Positions 9,106-18,003 are shown, counted from the first letter of the stretch. The stretch is DNA of 64,000 nt from Oribacterium asaccharolyticum ACB7 (GCF_000238075.1 NZ_JH414506.1:405364-469363), one strand, 5' to 3'. The notes: generated by a model from the sequence alone, not told the origin. Program-made: numbers and translations.

Positions 9106-9179
9106 ATTTATTCCCCAAGTCCTTTTCAATCATTGCCACCTTATTCGGGCGTCAAGAACCCCAAAGGAATCCACACCCC

Positions 9180-9587
9180 TCACAACCTTGACAAAAACTC
9201 TGTCGCGGTCAGTGCTGTAACATCACTTTCCCTAAAGTCCCTCTCATTTCTTGTAATAATATAATCAGCATGAATCCTCTTCGCTGTAGCCGACTGAATG
9301 GCATCTTCAAAATCATCCCATTGCATTTCTGCGGCCGAACTCATATCGCTTACATTAAGATTCTCAAATATAAAAATGAGCGAAAGTTGCTTTAAAACTT
9401 CGTTTATTTTCTCTGCATCCAATTCTTTTCGCATCACATAAACCAGATTGGCAAAAGTTAGAGCTGAAACATACCCCTCCACCTGCTTCGTCTCACAGAT
9501 CTTCCAGATTCCAACAGAGTCTTTGAAGTAGGGTGTTCTTCTCTGAAGCACATCCAGAAGAATATTTCCGTCAATTAGTAACTTCAT
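9180..9587 (-). CDS. PIN-domain toxin (VapC-like, PIN_3 family)
   Basis: 135-residue PIN domain, a metal-dependent RNase fold that serves as the toxin of type II toxin-antitoxin pairs. It opens with LLIDGNILLDVLQRRTPY (first acidic residue D6). The central SALTFANLVYVMRKEL segment is typical of PIN_3. The DFEDAIQSATAKRIHADYIITRNERDF block carries the remaining acidic residues and the conserved TRNxxDF. It overlaps the antitoxin gene by 17 bp and is translationally coupled to it. Confidence 0.88.
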   Translation of the reverse strand: MKLLIDGNILLDVLQRRTPYFKDSVGIWKICETKQVEGYVSALTFANLVYVMRKELDAEKINEVLKQLSLIFIFENLNVSDMSSAAEMQWDDFEDAIQSATAKRIHADYIITRNERDFRESDVTALTATEFLSRL

Positions 9588-9819
9588 ACTTCTCCTTCAA
9601 ACTTTTTTCTCTCGCCTTATCTATATCCGTATCACCTATCAGTATCCCTACAAGAGAATCCGTTAAATAAGATATCGCCCTTTCTCGCGGAATAAATCGG
9701 CCCACCTCTTTACCGTTTTTTGTGACAATAATCTCACTGCCCTCCTGAACCATAGCAAGATACCTGCCAAAGTTGTTCTGCATCTCTGTTGCTGTAGCGG
9801 TTGCCGTATTTCCTATCAT
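9571..9819 (-). CDS. Phd/YefM-type antitoxin
   Basis: 82 residues. The N-terminal half (MQNNFGRYLAMVQEGSEIIVTKNGKEVGRFIPRE) is the Phd/YefM DNA-binding fold and the C-terminal tail should wrap the PIN toxin encoded by the overlapping gene at 9180-9587. Antitoxin-first order and overlap are the rule for this class. Two TTAGCTAA palindromes upstream are the likely autoregulatory operator. Confidence 0.88.
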   Translation of the reverse strand: MIGNTATATATEMQNNFGRYLAMVQEGSEIIVTKNGKEVGRFIPRERAISYLTDSLVGILIGDTDIDKAREKSLKEKYEVTN

Positions 9820-9839
9820 AGTATCACCTCTCTTTTATA

Positions 9840-9872
9840 TTAGCTAATACCAATATATACTTTTTTAGCTAA
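9840..9872 (-). promoter_or_regulatory. Toxin-antitoxin operator: two TTAGCTAA palindromes
   Basis: The perfect palindrome TTAGCTAA occurs at 9840-9847 and 9865-9872, 25 bp apart, just upstream of the antitoxin start at 9819. Spaced identical palindromes are what a Phd-type autorepressor binds. Confidence 0.6.
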
Positions 9873-9891
9873 AATTCAAGATTTCTCTCAT

Positions 9892-9919
9892 AAAAAAAGC
9901 ACTGCAAAAATGCAGTGCT
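9892..9919 (-). terminator. Rho-independent terminator after the acyltransferase gene
   Basis: Hairpin with stem AGCACTGCA/TGCAGTGCT and an A4/T4 loop, followed on the minus strand by seven T residues (9892-9898). It separates the plsC-like gene from the toxin-antitoxin pair. Confidence 0.8.
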
Positions 9920-10029
9920 ATCACCTTCATAGAAAATTAAACGAAGAATCTGATCTTCTATTCATACGTTCTAAAATTACTCCTTCAGGTACAGCAAATA
10001 ATCATTTTTAAAAAAAGCCAATAATGCCA

Positions 10030-10746
10030 TCATTGGTGTATACGTTGCTCTTCATAAATCTGAGCAATCACCGTATGTACGTATTTTGCCATCTGTACAG
10101 TATTATTCAGTTCAAGTGCTTTTGGATTAACAATTTCCCCAATACGAATACTCACATTAGCCGGGCGAAAGCTATGAAAACGCTCATAACACTCCTCTGA
10201 ATTATAGAATGAAACTGGAACAATACGCGCATTTGCCTTAAAAGCCATTTTAAAACTACCGGGTTTAAATTCCTCCACACCGTCTTCCTTCGTTCTTCTT
10301 CCCTCCGGAAAAATAACGACTGAATACCCGTTTTCTATTCTTTGAATGCCTTGATTAATAACTTCTATTGACTTTTTGATATCATCTCGTTCTAAAAACA
10401 AGCATCCTATATCCCGAAACCATTTACCAATAAATGGAAATTTTTTAATCTCACTTTTTCCAATGAAAATCAATGGTTTCTCCATTATTGCAACCATTAT
10501 TAAGCTGTCAAAATTACTTCTATGATTTCCAATATAAACCACGGGTTCATCATATATGGTACAGCCTTGAATATCTATTTTTACGCCTAATAATTTGAGC
10601 ATTTTTCTTGCTATTTTTTTCAAGGTATAAAAATTTGCATCATGTTCAGTTTTCTTGTCCTTGTATTTCAAATGATGAATCAATCTTACCAGATAAGAAT
10701 ATAACATAGCTCCAACAAAATACAAAAATGCAACAATCAATCTCAT
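10030..10746 (-). CDS. plsC: 1-acyl-sn-glycerol-3-phosphate acyltransferase
   Basis: Membrane-bound enzyme that adds the second acyl chain to lysophosphatidic acid in phospholipid synthesis. The catalytic NHRSNFD (HX4D) motif, FLERDD, the substrate-binding FPEGRRT block and the VPVSFYNSEE strand are in the right order and spacing for PlsC/LPLAT proteins. One N-terminal hydrophobic helix (LIVAFLYFVGAMLYSYL) anchors it. The frame opens at a GTG at 10782, but ATGGAGA lies just before the ATG at 10746, giving 238 residues, the usual length. Single gene with its own terminator. Confidence 0.85.
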   Translation of the reverse strand: MRLIVAFLYFVGAMLYSYLVRLIHHLKYKDKKTEHDANFYTLKKIARKMLKLLGVKIDIQGCTIYDEPVVYIGNHRSNFDSLIMVAIMEKPLIFIGKSEIKKFPFIGKWFRDIGCLFLERDDIKKSIEVINQGIQRIENGYSVVIFPEGRRTKEDGVEEFKPGSFKMAFKANARIVPVSFYNSEECYERFHSFRPANVSIRIGEIVNPKALELNNTVQMAKYVHTVIAQIYEEQRIHQ

Positions 10747-10927
10747 AGCAATCTCCATTCCAGCACATTCAGTAGGCGGCACAAATAGTTATAAAAGTCT
10801 CCATAACTAACTAGCGAAAGTCTAAATTTCAGTATCGCATAAGTAAAAACTATCTTTTAAATAAAATAAGCAAACGCTAATCTACTAAATATTGAAAGGC
10901 TATTTTGAAAAGCCTAGTATTAAAAAG

Positions 10928-11653
10928 CTATATATTGAAATACAAGCGTAAAAGCCCCAGTATCAAAAGATGCACCGGATAGAATGCATAATTCAGCCAC
11001 TTACTCTGTTTTCCTCTTTCCCCATTATACGTTAGGCATAATCCAAATCCCAGAAAAGAATAAATCTCCTTTATGATAGACAGAAATCCAAGCCCTGCGC
11101 CCCAAAGGGGTTTTTTATAGAAAATATAAAAAAGATAAGCCACTATTACTGCATGGAAATCATAGTCCAGGCTCAAAAACATTGCCAAAATACTAAAAAT
11201 CCCCACAAGAAGCAAAGAAAATCCGTACCATAAAATTCTGTTCGGAATTTTCCTTTTGAAACTGTCGATGATCCAAATACCACTAAGACATAAGGCCAAA
11301 GTAAACATCATGTTATTCCAATTTGGATTAAAGAAGACTTTTGAGGTAAACAAATCAAAGGGGACCTCGGAAATTACGCCAAAAAGAAAAAGAGTCAGAA
11401 GGTACTTTATCCGATTTCTCGTCTTAAAAAATCCTTCCACTAAAAAGAACATAAAGAGGGGAAAGGCAATCCTCCCCAGAATCGAAAGCAGATTCGATAC
11501 CTGAAGCAAAAAGCCTTTCCCTTCTAAAATTGGTACTAGCAAAGCATTATTTACATGGTCAAGAAGCATGGAAAGAAACGCAATATATTTTAATTGAGCG
11601 CCATTAAGGATTTGGTACTTTTTCAAGCGATTTTCCATGGGCTTTGGAGACAT
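10928..11653 (-). CDS. TraX-family membrane protein
   Basis: 241 residues, about eight hydrophobic helices. Family hallmarks are the LKYIAFLSMLLDHVNN start, GRIAFPLFMFFLVEGFFKT, SEVPFDLF, NPNWNNMMFTLAL and the final YNGERG...YAFYPVHLLILG. TraX was named for F-pilin acetylation, and chromosomal homologues in Bacillota are probably acyltransferases of surface molecules, but the substrate is unknown. AAAAGGAAAAATT precedes the ATG. It is next to plsC but separated by about 180 bp. Confidence 0.8.
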   Translation of the reverse strand: MSPKPMENRLKKYQILNGAQLKYIAFLSMLLDHVNNALLVPILEGKGFLLQVSNLLSILGRIAFPLFMFFLVEGFFKTRNRIKYLLTLFLFGVISEVPFDLFTSKVFFNPNWNNMMFTLALCLSGIWIIDSFKRKIPNRILWYGFSLLLVGIFSILAMFLSLDYDFHAVIVAYLFYIFYKKPLWGAGLGFLSIIKEIYSFLGFGLCLTYNGERGKQSKWLNYAFYPVHLLILGLLRLYFNI

Positions 11654-11708
11654 AATTTTTCCTTTTTTCTATTTTTCACAACATAAACCATGCACTAGTT
11701 CTGTCGAA

Positions 11709-13076
11709 CTATTTTACCGCCCCGAACAAATCGTTTAGCGCTTCCGCCATGGTCGGGTGGGTGAAAATCTGGTTCCCAAGCACCGTGTAGGGCTGCTTCG
11801 TCATCATCGCTAAAACTACGATATTGATCACTTCGTGGGACTCTTCACCGAACAAGGTCACGCCCAAAATCTGATTGTTTTCGGCATCTACAACTGCCTT
11901 GTACAGTCCGGTTTGATTTCCGAGGATTTTCGCCTTGGGAATCGCGGTAACCGGTAAGGTCGCCACTTTAATTTTGTAGCCTTTTTCTCTCGCTTCTTTT
12001 TCACTGAGTCCCACTCTGGAAAATGTCGGATGAAGAAAGGCGGAGAAAGCAAGCGGCTGGCGATTCTTTCTTTCGTAGCTTCCCTGATTATCCAAAAAGC
12101 TCTTCACAATTCGGAAATCATCTAAGGAAACATAGGTAAACTGCGGACCTCCGTTAACATCTCCCATTGCAAAAATGTGCGCCTTATTGCTCTGCAGGTG
12201 TTCATTTACCTTGATAAAGCCTCTTTCGGAAACTTCCACACCCGCATTTTCCAAGTGCAGCTCTTCCGTGTTCGCCTGTCGTCCGGTCGCAACGAGAAAG
12301 GCATCTACGGAAAGTTCTTTCTTTTCTCCATTTACCGTGTAGGAAAGGTGAACTGCATTTTCATCCTGCGATACCTGCTGAAGCGCCGCGCCAAAGAAGA
12401 AGTCCACACCTAATCCCTGATAAGATGCAAATACTTCCTTCGCTACATCCTCATCTTCTCTCGGTAAAATCTTATCACCTTGGTCAATAATCGTGACCTT
12501 TGTACCGAACTTCGCATAGCTCGCCGCAAATTCCAGTCCGATAAATCCGCTTCCAAGAATCGCCAGGCTCTTCGGGAATTCTTCCAGATCCATCAGCGTT
12601 TCGCTGGTATGAATGCGTCTTCCGACTTCCAAACCGGGAACACTTGGGATAAACGGTCTTGCGCCGGTATTGACAAAGATGCGCTCCGCATAAACTTCAG
12701 ATACCTCGCTGCCATTCCTAACCTGCACGGTATGCTCATCTTTAAAAGAAGCCAGTCCGTCCAGCACTTCAACATTTTCATTGCTTGCCACCTTGTCGTA
12801 ATTTGCCTTCTTCAGCTTAGCAATCAATGCCTTCTTCTGTAAAACGGTATTTTTATAGTATTCCGCATCACTTCCTCCGCTAAAGCTTCTTCTATCCGCA
12901 GCGGTCGCCAGAAACTTAGAGGGAATGCAGCCTACATTGATGCAGGTTCCGCCGTACATCAGAGGGGATTTTTCCACCAAAACGGTCTTTTCACCCTTGT
13001 TTCCCAGATAATTCGCGAGGGTCTTCCCCGCCTTACCGAATCCGATAATTAAGTTTTCTACTTTTTTAGTTGTCAT
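11709..13076 (-). CDS. RclA-type FAD-dependent pyridine nucleotide-disulfide oxidoreductase
   Basis: 455-residue flavoprotein of the glutathione-reductase fold. It starts with the FAD-binding GFGKAGKTLA and has the redox-active disulfide in GGTCINVGCIPSK (both cysteines present). An NAD(P)H-binding GSGFIGLEFA follows, then the FAD motif FAMGDVNGGPQFTY and the C-terminal dimer helix with the catalytic base in FTHPTMAEAL. The GFGKAGKT...MYGGTCIN combination is closest to RclA, a reactive-chlorine-response cupric reductase, rather than to lipoamide dehydrogenase. No E2/E3 partners are nearby. Single gene with about 225 bp of upstream DNA. Confidence 0.85.
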   Translation of the reverse strand: MTTKKVENLIIGFGKAGKTLANYLGNKGEKTVLVEKSPLMYGGTCINVGCIPSKFLATAADRRSFSGGSDAEYYKNTVLQKKALIAKLKKANYDKVASNENVEVLDGLASFKDEHTVQVRNGSEVSEVYAERIFVNTGARPFIPSVPGLEVGRRIHTSETLMDLEEFPKSLAILGSGFIGLEFAASYAKFGTKVTIIDQGDKILPREDEDVAKEVFASYQGLGVDFFFGAALQQVSQDENAVHLSYTVNGEKKELSVDAFLVATGRQANTEELHLENAGVEVSERGFIKVNEHLQSNKAHIFAMGDVNGGPQFTYVSLDDFRIVKSFLDNQGSYERKNRQPLAFSAFLHPTFSRVGLSEKEAREKGYKIKVATLPVTAIPKAKILGNQTGLYKAVVDAENNQILGVTLFGEESHEVINIVVLAMMTKQPYTVLGNQIFTHPTMAEALNDLFGAVK

Positions 13077-13302
13077 GTTCTTCTCCTTTAAATTTTAGTA
13101 ATATACATATCAAACGCATCAAAATCAGCGATAACTCACCTACAAGAAAAGTGATTCACTTTTGACCCGTTAAATTTTCAAATAGGAAATGTCAACGTAT
13201 TAATCATAAAGCGTGAATGGGAAAAAGCCATATTGAAAGTATGAAAAGAGTATTAAATCGATATAGCTCAATAAATATCTTTTATCCATGACTTTCCACA
13301 CC

Positions 13303-14073
13303 TTACTTCAGCAAAAACCGTAGCGCAGAGCGTCTTGCTTTTTCAATTTGCGCTTCGTCTTCCGCTTCCAACGCAGACGCACTAAGCCATTTTTTAGAAA
13401 ATAAAGTTTGTGCCGCTTCTATCATGATGCCGGAGGCCTGTAAATCCTTTTCTTCTTCGATTGCTTTTGCAAAATCTTTCTTCGTTTCTTCTTGTAAGAT
13501 TGCTCCATTTACCCTATGGAAAGACATTTGCATAAGGCTGCTCGCTGCCCATGCTCGGCAAAACGCGTCCCGGTCTTCCAGCATTTTCCTTGTCAAAAAA
13601 GGAATCTCCCGCTCCCCGGCCACCCAGCCCAGGGCAATTAGGCATTTCTCACGAAGGAAATCCTCTTCCGTTTCGCTAAATCGAAGGAGAAAGGGAAGGA
13701 GTTCTTCGCAGTAAGAAGAAAAATACTCTCTATGTCTTCCCTGCGAAAGAATTTCCGCAAGAAGATAAGCCGTAAACACAGCTTCTCTAAGCTCTTCGGA
13801 GGCTTCCTCCCGCTGAAGCAAAGCATCGGATATTTCCACTTTCTTAAGTCTTTCAAGTAAAAAACGAAGCCCCTCTTCTCCATGTCGGCCAAAACTGCTT
13901 TCCAGTCGCAGATTTTTCTCCTCTTTCCAAGTCCGACAAATCAGTCGGAAATGCCCCTCTATATCCGAAGAGGCCCCTAATTCCGCAATGAATCTGATTC
14001 GTTTTCCATCCGGAAAGTTCTCCTTTTCGAGTGCTTCGTAGGTCTGTTCAAAATCTTCCGTTTCGTTGGACAT
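13303..14073 (-). CDS. HEAT-repeat-like helical protein
   Basis: About 256 mostly helical, acidic residues. Repeated helix pairs such as YCEELLPFLLRFSETEEDFLREKCLIALGWVAGEREIPFLTRKMLEDRDAFCRAWAASSLMQM (residues about 115-185) fit HEAT repeats. No enzyme motif is present. I start it at the ATG at 14073, seven bases after GGAGA, rather than the preceding GTG. It diverges from the uracil-DNA glycosylase gene across a 35-bp-period tandem repeat. Confidence 0.6.
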   Translation of the reverse strand: MSNETEDFEQTYEALEKENFPDGKRIRFIAELGASSDIEGHFRLICRTWKEEKNLRLESSFGRHGEEGLRFLLERLKKVEISDALLQREEASEELREAVFTAYLLAEILSQGRHREYFSSYCEELLPFLLRFSETEEDFLREKCLIALGWVAGEREIPFLTRKMLEDRDAFCRAWAASSLMQMSFHRVNGAILQEETKKDFAKAIEEEKDLQASGIMIEAAQTLFSKKWLSASALEAEDEAQIEKARRSALRFLLK

Positions 14074-14109
14074 CACACGTCTCCTTTTCCTTCTAAAAGC
14101 AAAATGAAT

Positions 14110-14200
14110 GGAATTCTATTGCTTTCTTCCTAGGGAAAATAAAAGAAATTCTATCGCTTTCTTCCCGCCACAAAAAAAAGAAATTCTATTGCTTTCTTCC
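14110..14200. repeat. Three tandem repeats, 35-bp period
   Basis: A 21-nt core (RAATTCTATYGCTTTCTTCC after a leading G) occurs at 14110-14130, 14145-14165 and 14180-14200, exactly 35 bp apart, with one or two mismatches. The array lies between two divergent genes. The even spacing suggests binding sites or a minisatellite; the function is unknown. Confidence 0.7.
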
Positions 14201-14260
14201 TATGCTGAAAGGTGTTATTCTTGTATTTTAGGTGATATTTTAAAAAAGGACTACCAAAAT

Positions 14261-14878
14261 ATGAACAAACAGAATTCCGCTTTACAGCAAATCATCGCAG
14301 AAATAGAACATTTACCGGAAAATCAAAGCTATACCGAACGGGGAATTCCGCCTATTTTTCAGTTTCATAAAGAGGCGAAAATTCTTTTAGTCGGGCAGGC
14401 ACCGGGAAGAAAGGTAGAGAAATCCGGCATTCCCTTTCATGACCTTTCCGGAAAAAGGCTGATGGAGTGGATGGGGATTCCCGAAGAAATCTTTTATGGA
14501 GCGTCCATTGCCATTGTTCCCATGGACCTTTATTATCCCGGAAAAGGAAAGGGCGGAGACCTTCCTCCCCGGAGCTTTATGCGTAAATATCACGATGAAA
14601 TTGTGGCGCTGCTCCCCAAGATTGAGCTTCGGATTTTAATCGGGAAGTATGCCATTTCCCACTACGATAAAAAAGGAGCAAAGCTTCCCTTAAAGGAACT
14701 GCTTTACTCCTATTCTATAGAGGACGAAGCGTCCTCCTCGGAAAGCTGCTCCTCCCCTATCGATTTTCCACTGGTACATCCCAGCCCTTTAAATTATGGA
14801 TGGATTAAGAAAAATCCCTGGTTTATGGAGAAAAATATTCCTCTTCTGCAGAGACTAGTGAAGGAGAGAATAAATTAA
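14261..14878 (+). CDS. Uracil-DNA glycosylase family protein
   Basis: 205-residue protein of the uracil-DNA glycosylase superfamily, which removes uracil from DNA in base-excision repair. Motif 1 is VGQAPGRKVEKSGIPFHDLSG and motif 2 is VHPSPLNYG, with the catalytic-site histidine. The tract between them contains PMDLYYPGKG. It lacks the four cysteines of family 4, so it is closer to the MUG/family-6-like branch. The frame is open from 14108, but the ATG at 14261 follows AAAGGA and begins the conserved part. Its stop overlaps the convergent acetamidase gene. Confidence 0.8.
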   Translation: MNKQNSALQQIIAEIEHLPENQSYTERGIPPIFQFHKEAKILLVGQAPGRKVEKSGIPFHDLSGKRLMEWMGIPEEIFYGASIAIVPMDLYYPGKGKGGDLPPRSFMRKYHDEIVALLPKIELRILIGKYAISHYDKKGAKLPLKELLYSYSIEDEASSSESCSSPIDFPLVHPSPLNYGWIKKNPWFMEKNIPLLQRLVKERIN

Positions 14879-15759
14879 AATAAGCTCTTCATGACCTTCT
14901 TCGGCACGCACATCATCACGGTTCTTTCCGGATCCACCACCTGACAAAAACGTAAGTCTCCCACCGCACTGAGAAGCATGCCGGCTTCATTGAAGGAAAG
15001 CCCCAAATTCTCCTGTACTCTCTCATTCATGATGCGTACCGCATGGAAAATCGCTTTTTCTATCTCTTCGTGGGAGTAGATTACACCACAAATTTCCTCA
15101 TTTTCCAGCATAGGTGTTTCAATGTGGATTCCCTTAATCACGGACAGTCTTACCTTCACCTCCGCGGAAATTTCCACACCGCTGACCATCACTTCTCCGT
15201 CTCCCATAGCAGCGTGCACATCCCCCAAAGAGAAGATAGCTCCGTCATGGAATACAGGAAAATAAAGGCTTGCCCCAACTTTAATGCGCTTGTTGTCCAT
15301 ATTTCCGCCATGGCAGCCCGGTGTACCGCAGTTGATAGAACCATTTTCCGGGGCAACGCCGATAACGCCAATCATGGGCGTAACATCAAAAACAAGCTTA
15401 TCGGTAAAATGAACCTTGCCGTCTTCCACTTTGATTCGTTTTACGGACTCCTCTTTCACCAAAGAGCCAAGGACTCCGTTCTCCGGAAGGGCACACATTA
15501 CGCCCTGCTTATCCAAAGCAATTTCCAGAATTTCCACCTTGAGGACATCTCCTACCTTTGCATTCTGCACATAGACAGGCCCGGTAGCAGGATTGATACG
15601 GTCCCAGTTCAAAGTGCCGATGCAGGTTCCCTCTTCGCTAAGCTGGTTATCAAAGCAGTCGTGGGTACGGAAAAGGACAGTTTCTCCGTCCATCACCTCC
15701 GCGACACATTCATTTTTAGCGTCAAAAGCAAAGATTCTATTATTTTCGATGATTTTCAT
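14875..15759 (-). CDS. Acetamidase/formamidase family protein
   Basis: 294 residues, FmdA/AmdA family, enzymes that hydrolyse short amides to ammonia and the acid. The metal-site and core motifs HDCFDNQL, GTPGCHGGNMD and FSLGDVHAAMGDGE are all present. The frame opens at 15789, but GGAGGGGAAG sits before the ATG at 15759 and the fold begins there. The convergent uracil-DNA glycosylase gene ends in its last codons. Single gene, no linked amide transporter. Confidence 0.85.
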   Translation of the reverse strand: MKIIENNRIFAFDAKNECVAEVMDGETVLFRTHDCFDNQLSEEGTCIGTLNWDRINPATGPVYVQNAKVGDVLKVEILEIALDKQGVMCALPENGVLGSLVKEESVKRIKVEDGKVHFTDKLVFDVTPMIGVIGVAPENGSINCGTPGCHGGNMDNKRIKVGASLYFPVFHDGAIFSLGDVHAAMGDGEVMVSGVEISAEVKVRLSVIKGIHIETPMLENEEICGVIYSHEEIEKAIFHAVRIMNERVQENLGLSFNEAGMLLSAVGDLRFCQVVDPERTVMMCVPKKVMKSLF

Positions 15760-15811
15760 AGATTCTTCCCCTCCATAAAACCGTAGCATAACTTACGAAC
15801 TTTTTATGCCA

Positions 15812-17083
15812 TTAATTTTTCAAGCAAGTAATCGGAACAACATACACACCATCTTCTCGTCTATAAGCAAATGGAGCCACGCCACACAATACCATCAGAA
15901 ATGCCGGCTCTTTCATTTTATCGGTGTCGATTTTATCTGCCAATTTCAAAAGACTTTGCGCACCTTCATTAATCAACTTATCTCCACCTAATTTTACCTC
16001 TATCAAGCCATAACTTCCATTTCTTAAATGAAGAACCGCATCACATTCAAGACCACTCTTATCTCTATAATGATATACATTACCATCTAATACATCTGTA
16101 TATACCCTCAAATCTCTAATACATAGATTTTCAAATATTAATCCCATAAGTTCCAAGTTATTGATTAAATCCGTGGGACCAATTCCTAGAGCGGCTGTCG
16201 CTATTGAAGGATCCACGAAATACCTTGTATCGGCTGTTCTTATGGCAACCTTAGATCGCAGATTTGGATTCCATGCCGGAGAATCTTCGATAACGAATAT
16301 TTTCTTTAATGCATTTAAATATCCATAAAGTGATTCCTTATCAAAGGTTTCTATATCATTACTGATAACATCCGCTCTAATTGTTTCCAAAGAAGATTGT
16401 GTCGCAACATTCCGAGCATAAGACCTCATAACACGTTTTGTTCTTTCCTGATTTCTTTTTAAATTATCCACTCTGGAAATATCATCTTTTACAACTGCAT
16501 CATAATAATCAAACGCTTGCTTTAAAGCAATTTTTTCACTTCGATTCAAAGCTGTCGGCCAGCCGCCTCGACATATTAAAAAAGCAATTTTTTCAATACT
16601 ATCATGATTTACAGCGGAGATATCTTTCCCATCAAACAAATCCATTAATGATACTTGCCCACTGGAATCTCCGGATTCATATAAAGACATGGGTCTCATT
16701 TGCATACGTACGATACGCCCGGTTCCTGTATGCATACTTTCATCCAATACAGCAGGAACCGATGACCCGGTCAAAATAAATTGTCCGAATTCTCCCCTCT
16801 GATCAACCTCATAACGAACTGCATTCCAAAGATTACTGGAAATCTGCCATTCGTCTATCAGATGAGGGACTTCGCCGATAAGAAGATTCAAAGGATTTAT
16901 TCTCGCCATTTGCTGATACTGTTCCGTCTTATCCGGGCTATCCATTTCTATAACACTTTTTGCTACATGTTTTGCAGAAGTTGTCTTTCCACACCACTTC
17001 GCCCCTTCAATTAACACAGCCCCTTTCGACTCTAAGTGTTCTAACAAAAGTCTATCCGAAACCCTCGGATAATATTCTATCAT
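15812..17083 (-). CDS. AAA_14/DUF4143 ATP-binding protein 1
   Basis: 423-residue two-domain protein. The N-terminal AAA ATPase has Walker A in GAKWCGKTTSA, Walker B in HLIDEWQ and sensor residues in FILTGSS. The C-terminal DUF4143 domain is related to the PD-(D/E)XK nuclease fold (SGLECDAVLHLRNGSYGLIEVKLGG, with D, E and K in the expected order). GGAGGAATCAT precedes the ATG at 17083. The biological role of the family is unresolved; mobile-element or toxin-like roles have been proposed. A strong promoter and four 23-bp repeats lie upstream. Two further paralogues lie at 24308 and 25850. Confidence 0.85.
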   Translation of the reverse strand: MIEYYPRVSDRLLLEHLESKGAVLIEGAKWCGKTTSAKHVAKSVIEMDSPDKTEQYQQMARINPLNLLIGEVPHLIDEWQISSNLWNAVRYEVDQRGEFGQFILTGSSVPAVLDESMHTGTGRIVRMQMRPMSLYESGDSSGQVSLMDLFDGKDISAVNHDSIEKIAFLICRGGWPTALNRSEKIALKQAFDYYDAVVKDDISRVDNLKRNQERTKRVMRSYARNVATQSSLETIRADVISNDIETFDKESLYGYLNALKKIFVIEDSPAWNPNLRSKVAIRTADTRYFVDPSIATAALGIGPTDLINNLELMGLIFENLCIRDLRVYTDVLDGNVYHYRDKSGLECDAVLHLRNGSYGLIEVKLGGDKLINEGAQSLLKLADKIDTDKMKEPAFLMVLCGVAPFAYRREDGVYVVPITCLKN

Positions 17084-17190
17084 TATGATTCCTCCTACTA
17101 GTAAAATCCTCTTGATAATAGAATTTAAATCCCAAATAACTTCCAATATACAAAGACTAAATTGTTTTTATTAGAGAAAATATTTATGGG

Positions 17191-17273
17191 TTCGAGTATT
17201 TAGCCGACCATAATCCGAGTGTTTGGCTTTATTTAATCCGAGTATTTGGCTTTCTATAAACCGCGTATTTGGC
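17191..17273 (-). repeat. Four tandem 23-bp repeats in the leader of DUF4143 ATPase 1
   Basis: The core CCGAGTATTTGGC (plus strand) recurs at 17191, 17214, 17237 and 17260 with an exact 23-bp period and one to three changes per copy. It lies immediately downstream of a promoter at 17286-17315 and about 110 bp before the ATPase start, so it would be within the transcript leader. An operator array is the simplest reading. Confidence 0.75.
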
Positions 17274-17285
17274 ATATTTTCATAA

Positions 17286-17315
17286 AGTATAGTATAAGGT
17301 TAAATCATCCGTCAA
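17286..17315 (-). promoter_or_regulatory. Promoter of DUF4143 ATPase 1
   Basis: Minus strand -35 TTGACG (17310-17315), 18-bp spacer, -10 TATACT (17286-17291). The predicted start of transcription falls at the edge of the 23-bp repeat array. Confidence 0.65.
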
Positions 17316-17367
17316 TAGATAATAAGGCCTAGTAAAAAAACCGGCAAAACAGGTATTTTCCCCATTT

Positions 17368-18003
17368 CATCTGTCTGTGGGTGGTGGATGCAGGGTGCAG
17401 CACACAGGTTCTGGCATCTGCAACGTGGATAACGATGGCAGCAAGCTTCAGAGAATCCATAAACTTTACAGCCGCGTCTCTTCCGCCAACTACACCGAAG
17501 GAAATAACACCGCAGGAGCCCTTTGGCAGATATTTTTTAGCCAATTCATGCTGGCTGTCCTTTTCCAGGCCGGAGAAGGAAACCCAGGATACCTTCGGGT
17601 GCTTTTCTAAATGCTTTGCTAGAGCTAAGGCATTTTCATAATGCCGTGGTAGGTTTCGTCAGGAGTGGTTAGTCCCGGGAATTTCTCGCTGTACTTCGCC
17701 CAGTCAAAGTTTCCTGAGTCCACAACTGCACCGCCAACAGAGTTCGCAAATCCATTCATATATTTTGTGGTGGAGTGTGTTACAATATCCGCTCCCCATT
17801 CAAAGGGTCTACAGAAAATCGGGGTGGGGAAGGTATTGTCCACAATTAATGGTACGCCATGCTTATGTGCTGCCTTGGCAAATTTGCTGGGAAGTCTCGT
17901 ATTTGAAGGTTGTGGATTGCACAATGGGAACCACTCTGGATTCTCCCTTTTTCGGCTCATAGCCTCCTTGCACACAGATGGTATTGATGTTGTAATTTGC
18001 CAT
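17368..18003 (-). pseudogene. O-acetylhomoserine sulfhydrylase relic with several deletions
   Basis: Remnant of a PLP-dependent Cys/Met metabolism enzyme. The true N-terminus starts at the ATG at 18003 ([20 protein letters not shown]) and runs to about 17890. It is then joined out of frame to the middle of the enzyme ([23 protein letters not shown]-lysine region [10 protein letters not shown], lysine present). A second junction near 17645 shifts frame again into [16 protein letters not shown] and the C-terminal HVADARTCVLHPASTTHRQM, after which the end is lost. About 120 and 60 codons are missing at the two internal joints. No functional product is possible. Confidence 0.9.

Noticed and set aside
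9106..9180. Decayed C-terminal domain of paralogue copy 3
   Set aside because: No convincing match to the end of copy 1 was seen after position 9105.
11709..13076. Mercuric reductase or lipoamide dehydrogenase
   Set aside because: No N-terminal metal-binding domain, no C-terminal cysteine pair and no 2-oxoacid dehydrogenase genes; the GFGKAGKT/MYGGTCIN pattern fits RclA better.
15043..15786. Plus-strand ORF of 247 codons opposite the acetamidase gene
   Set aside because: Antisense shadow of a well-conserved gene with no recognisable domain and no ribosome site.
17191..17273. CRISPR-like array or plasmid iteron origin
   Set aside because: Spacing leaves only about 9 bp between cores and there are no cas or replication genes nearby.
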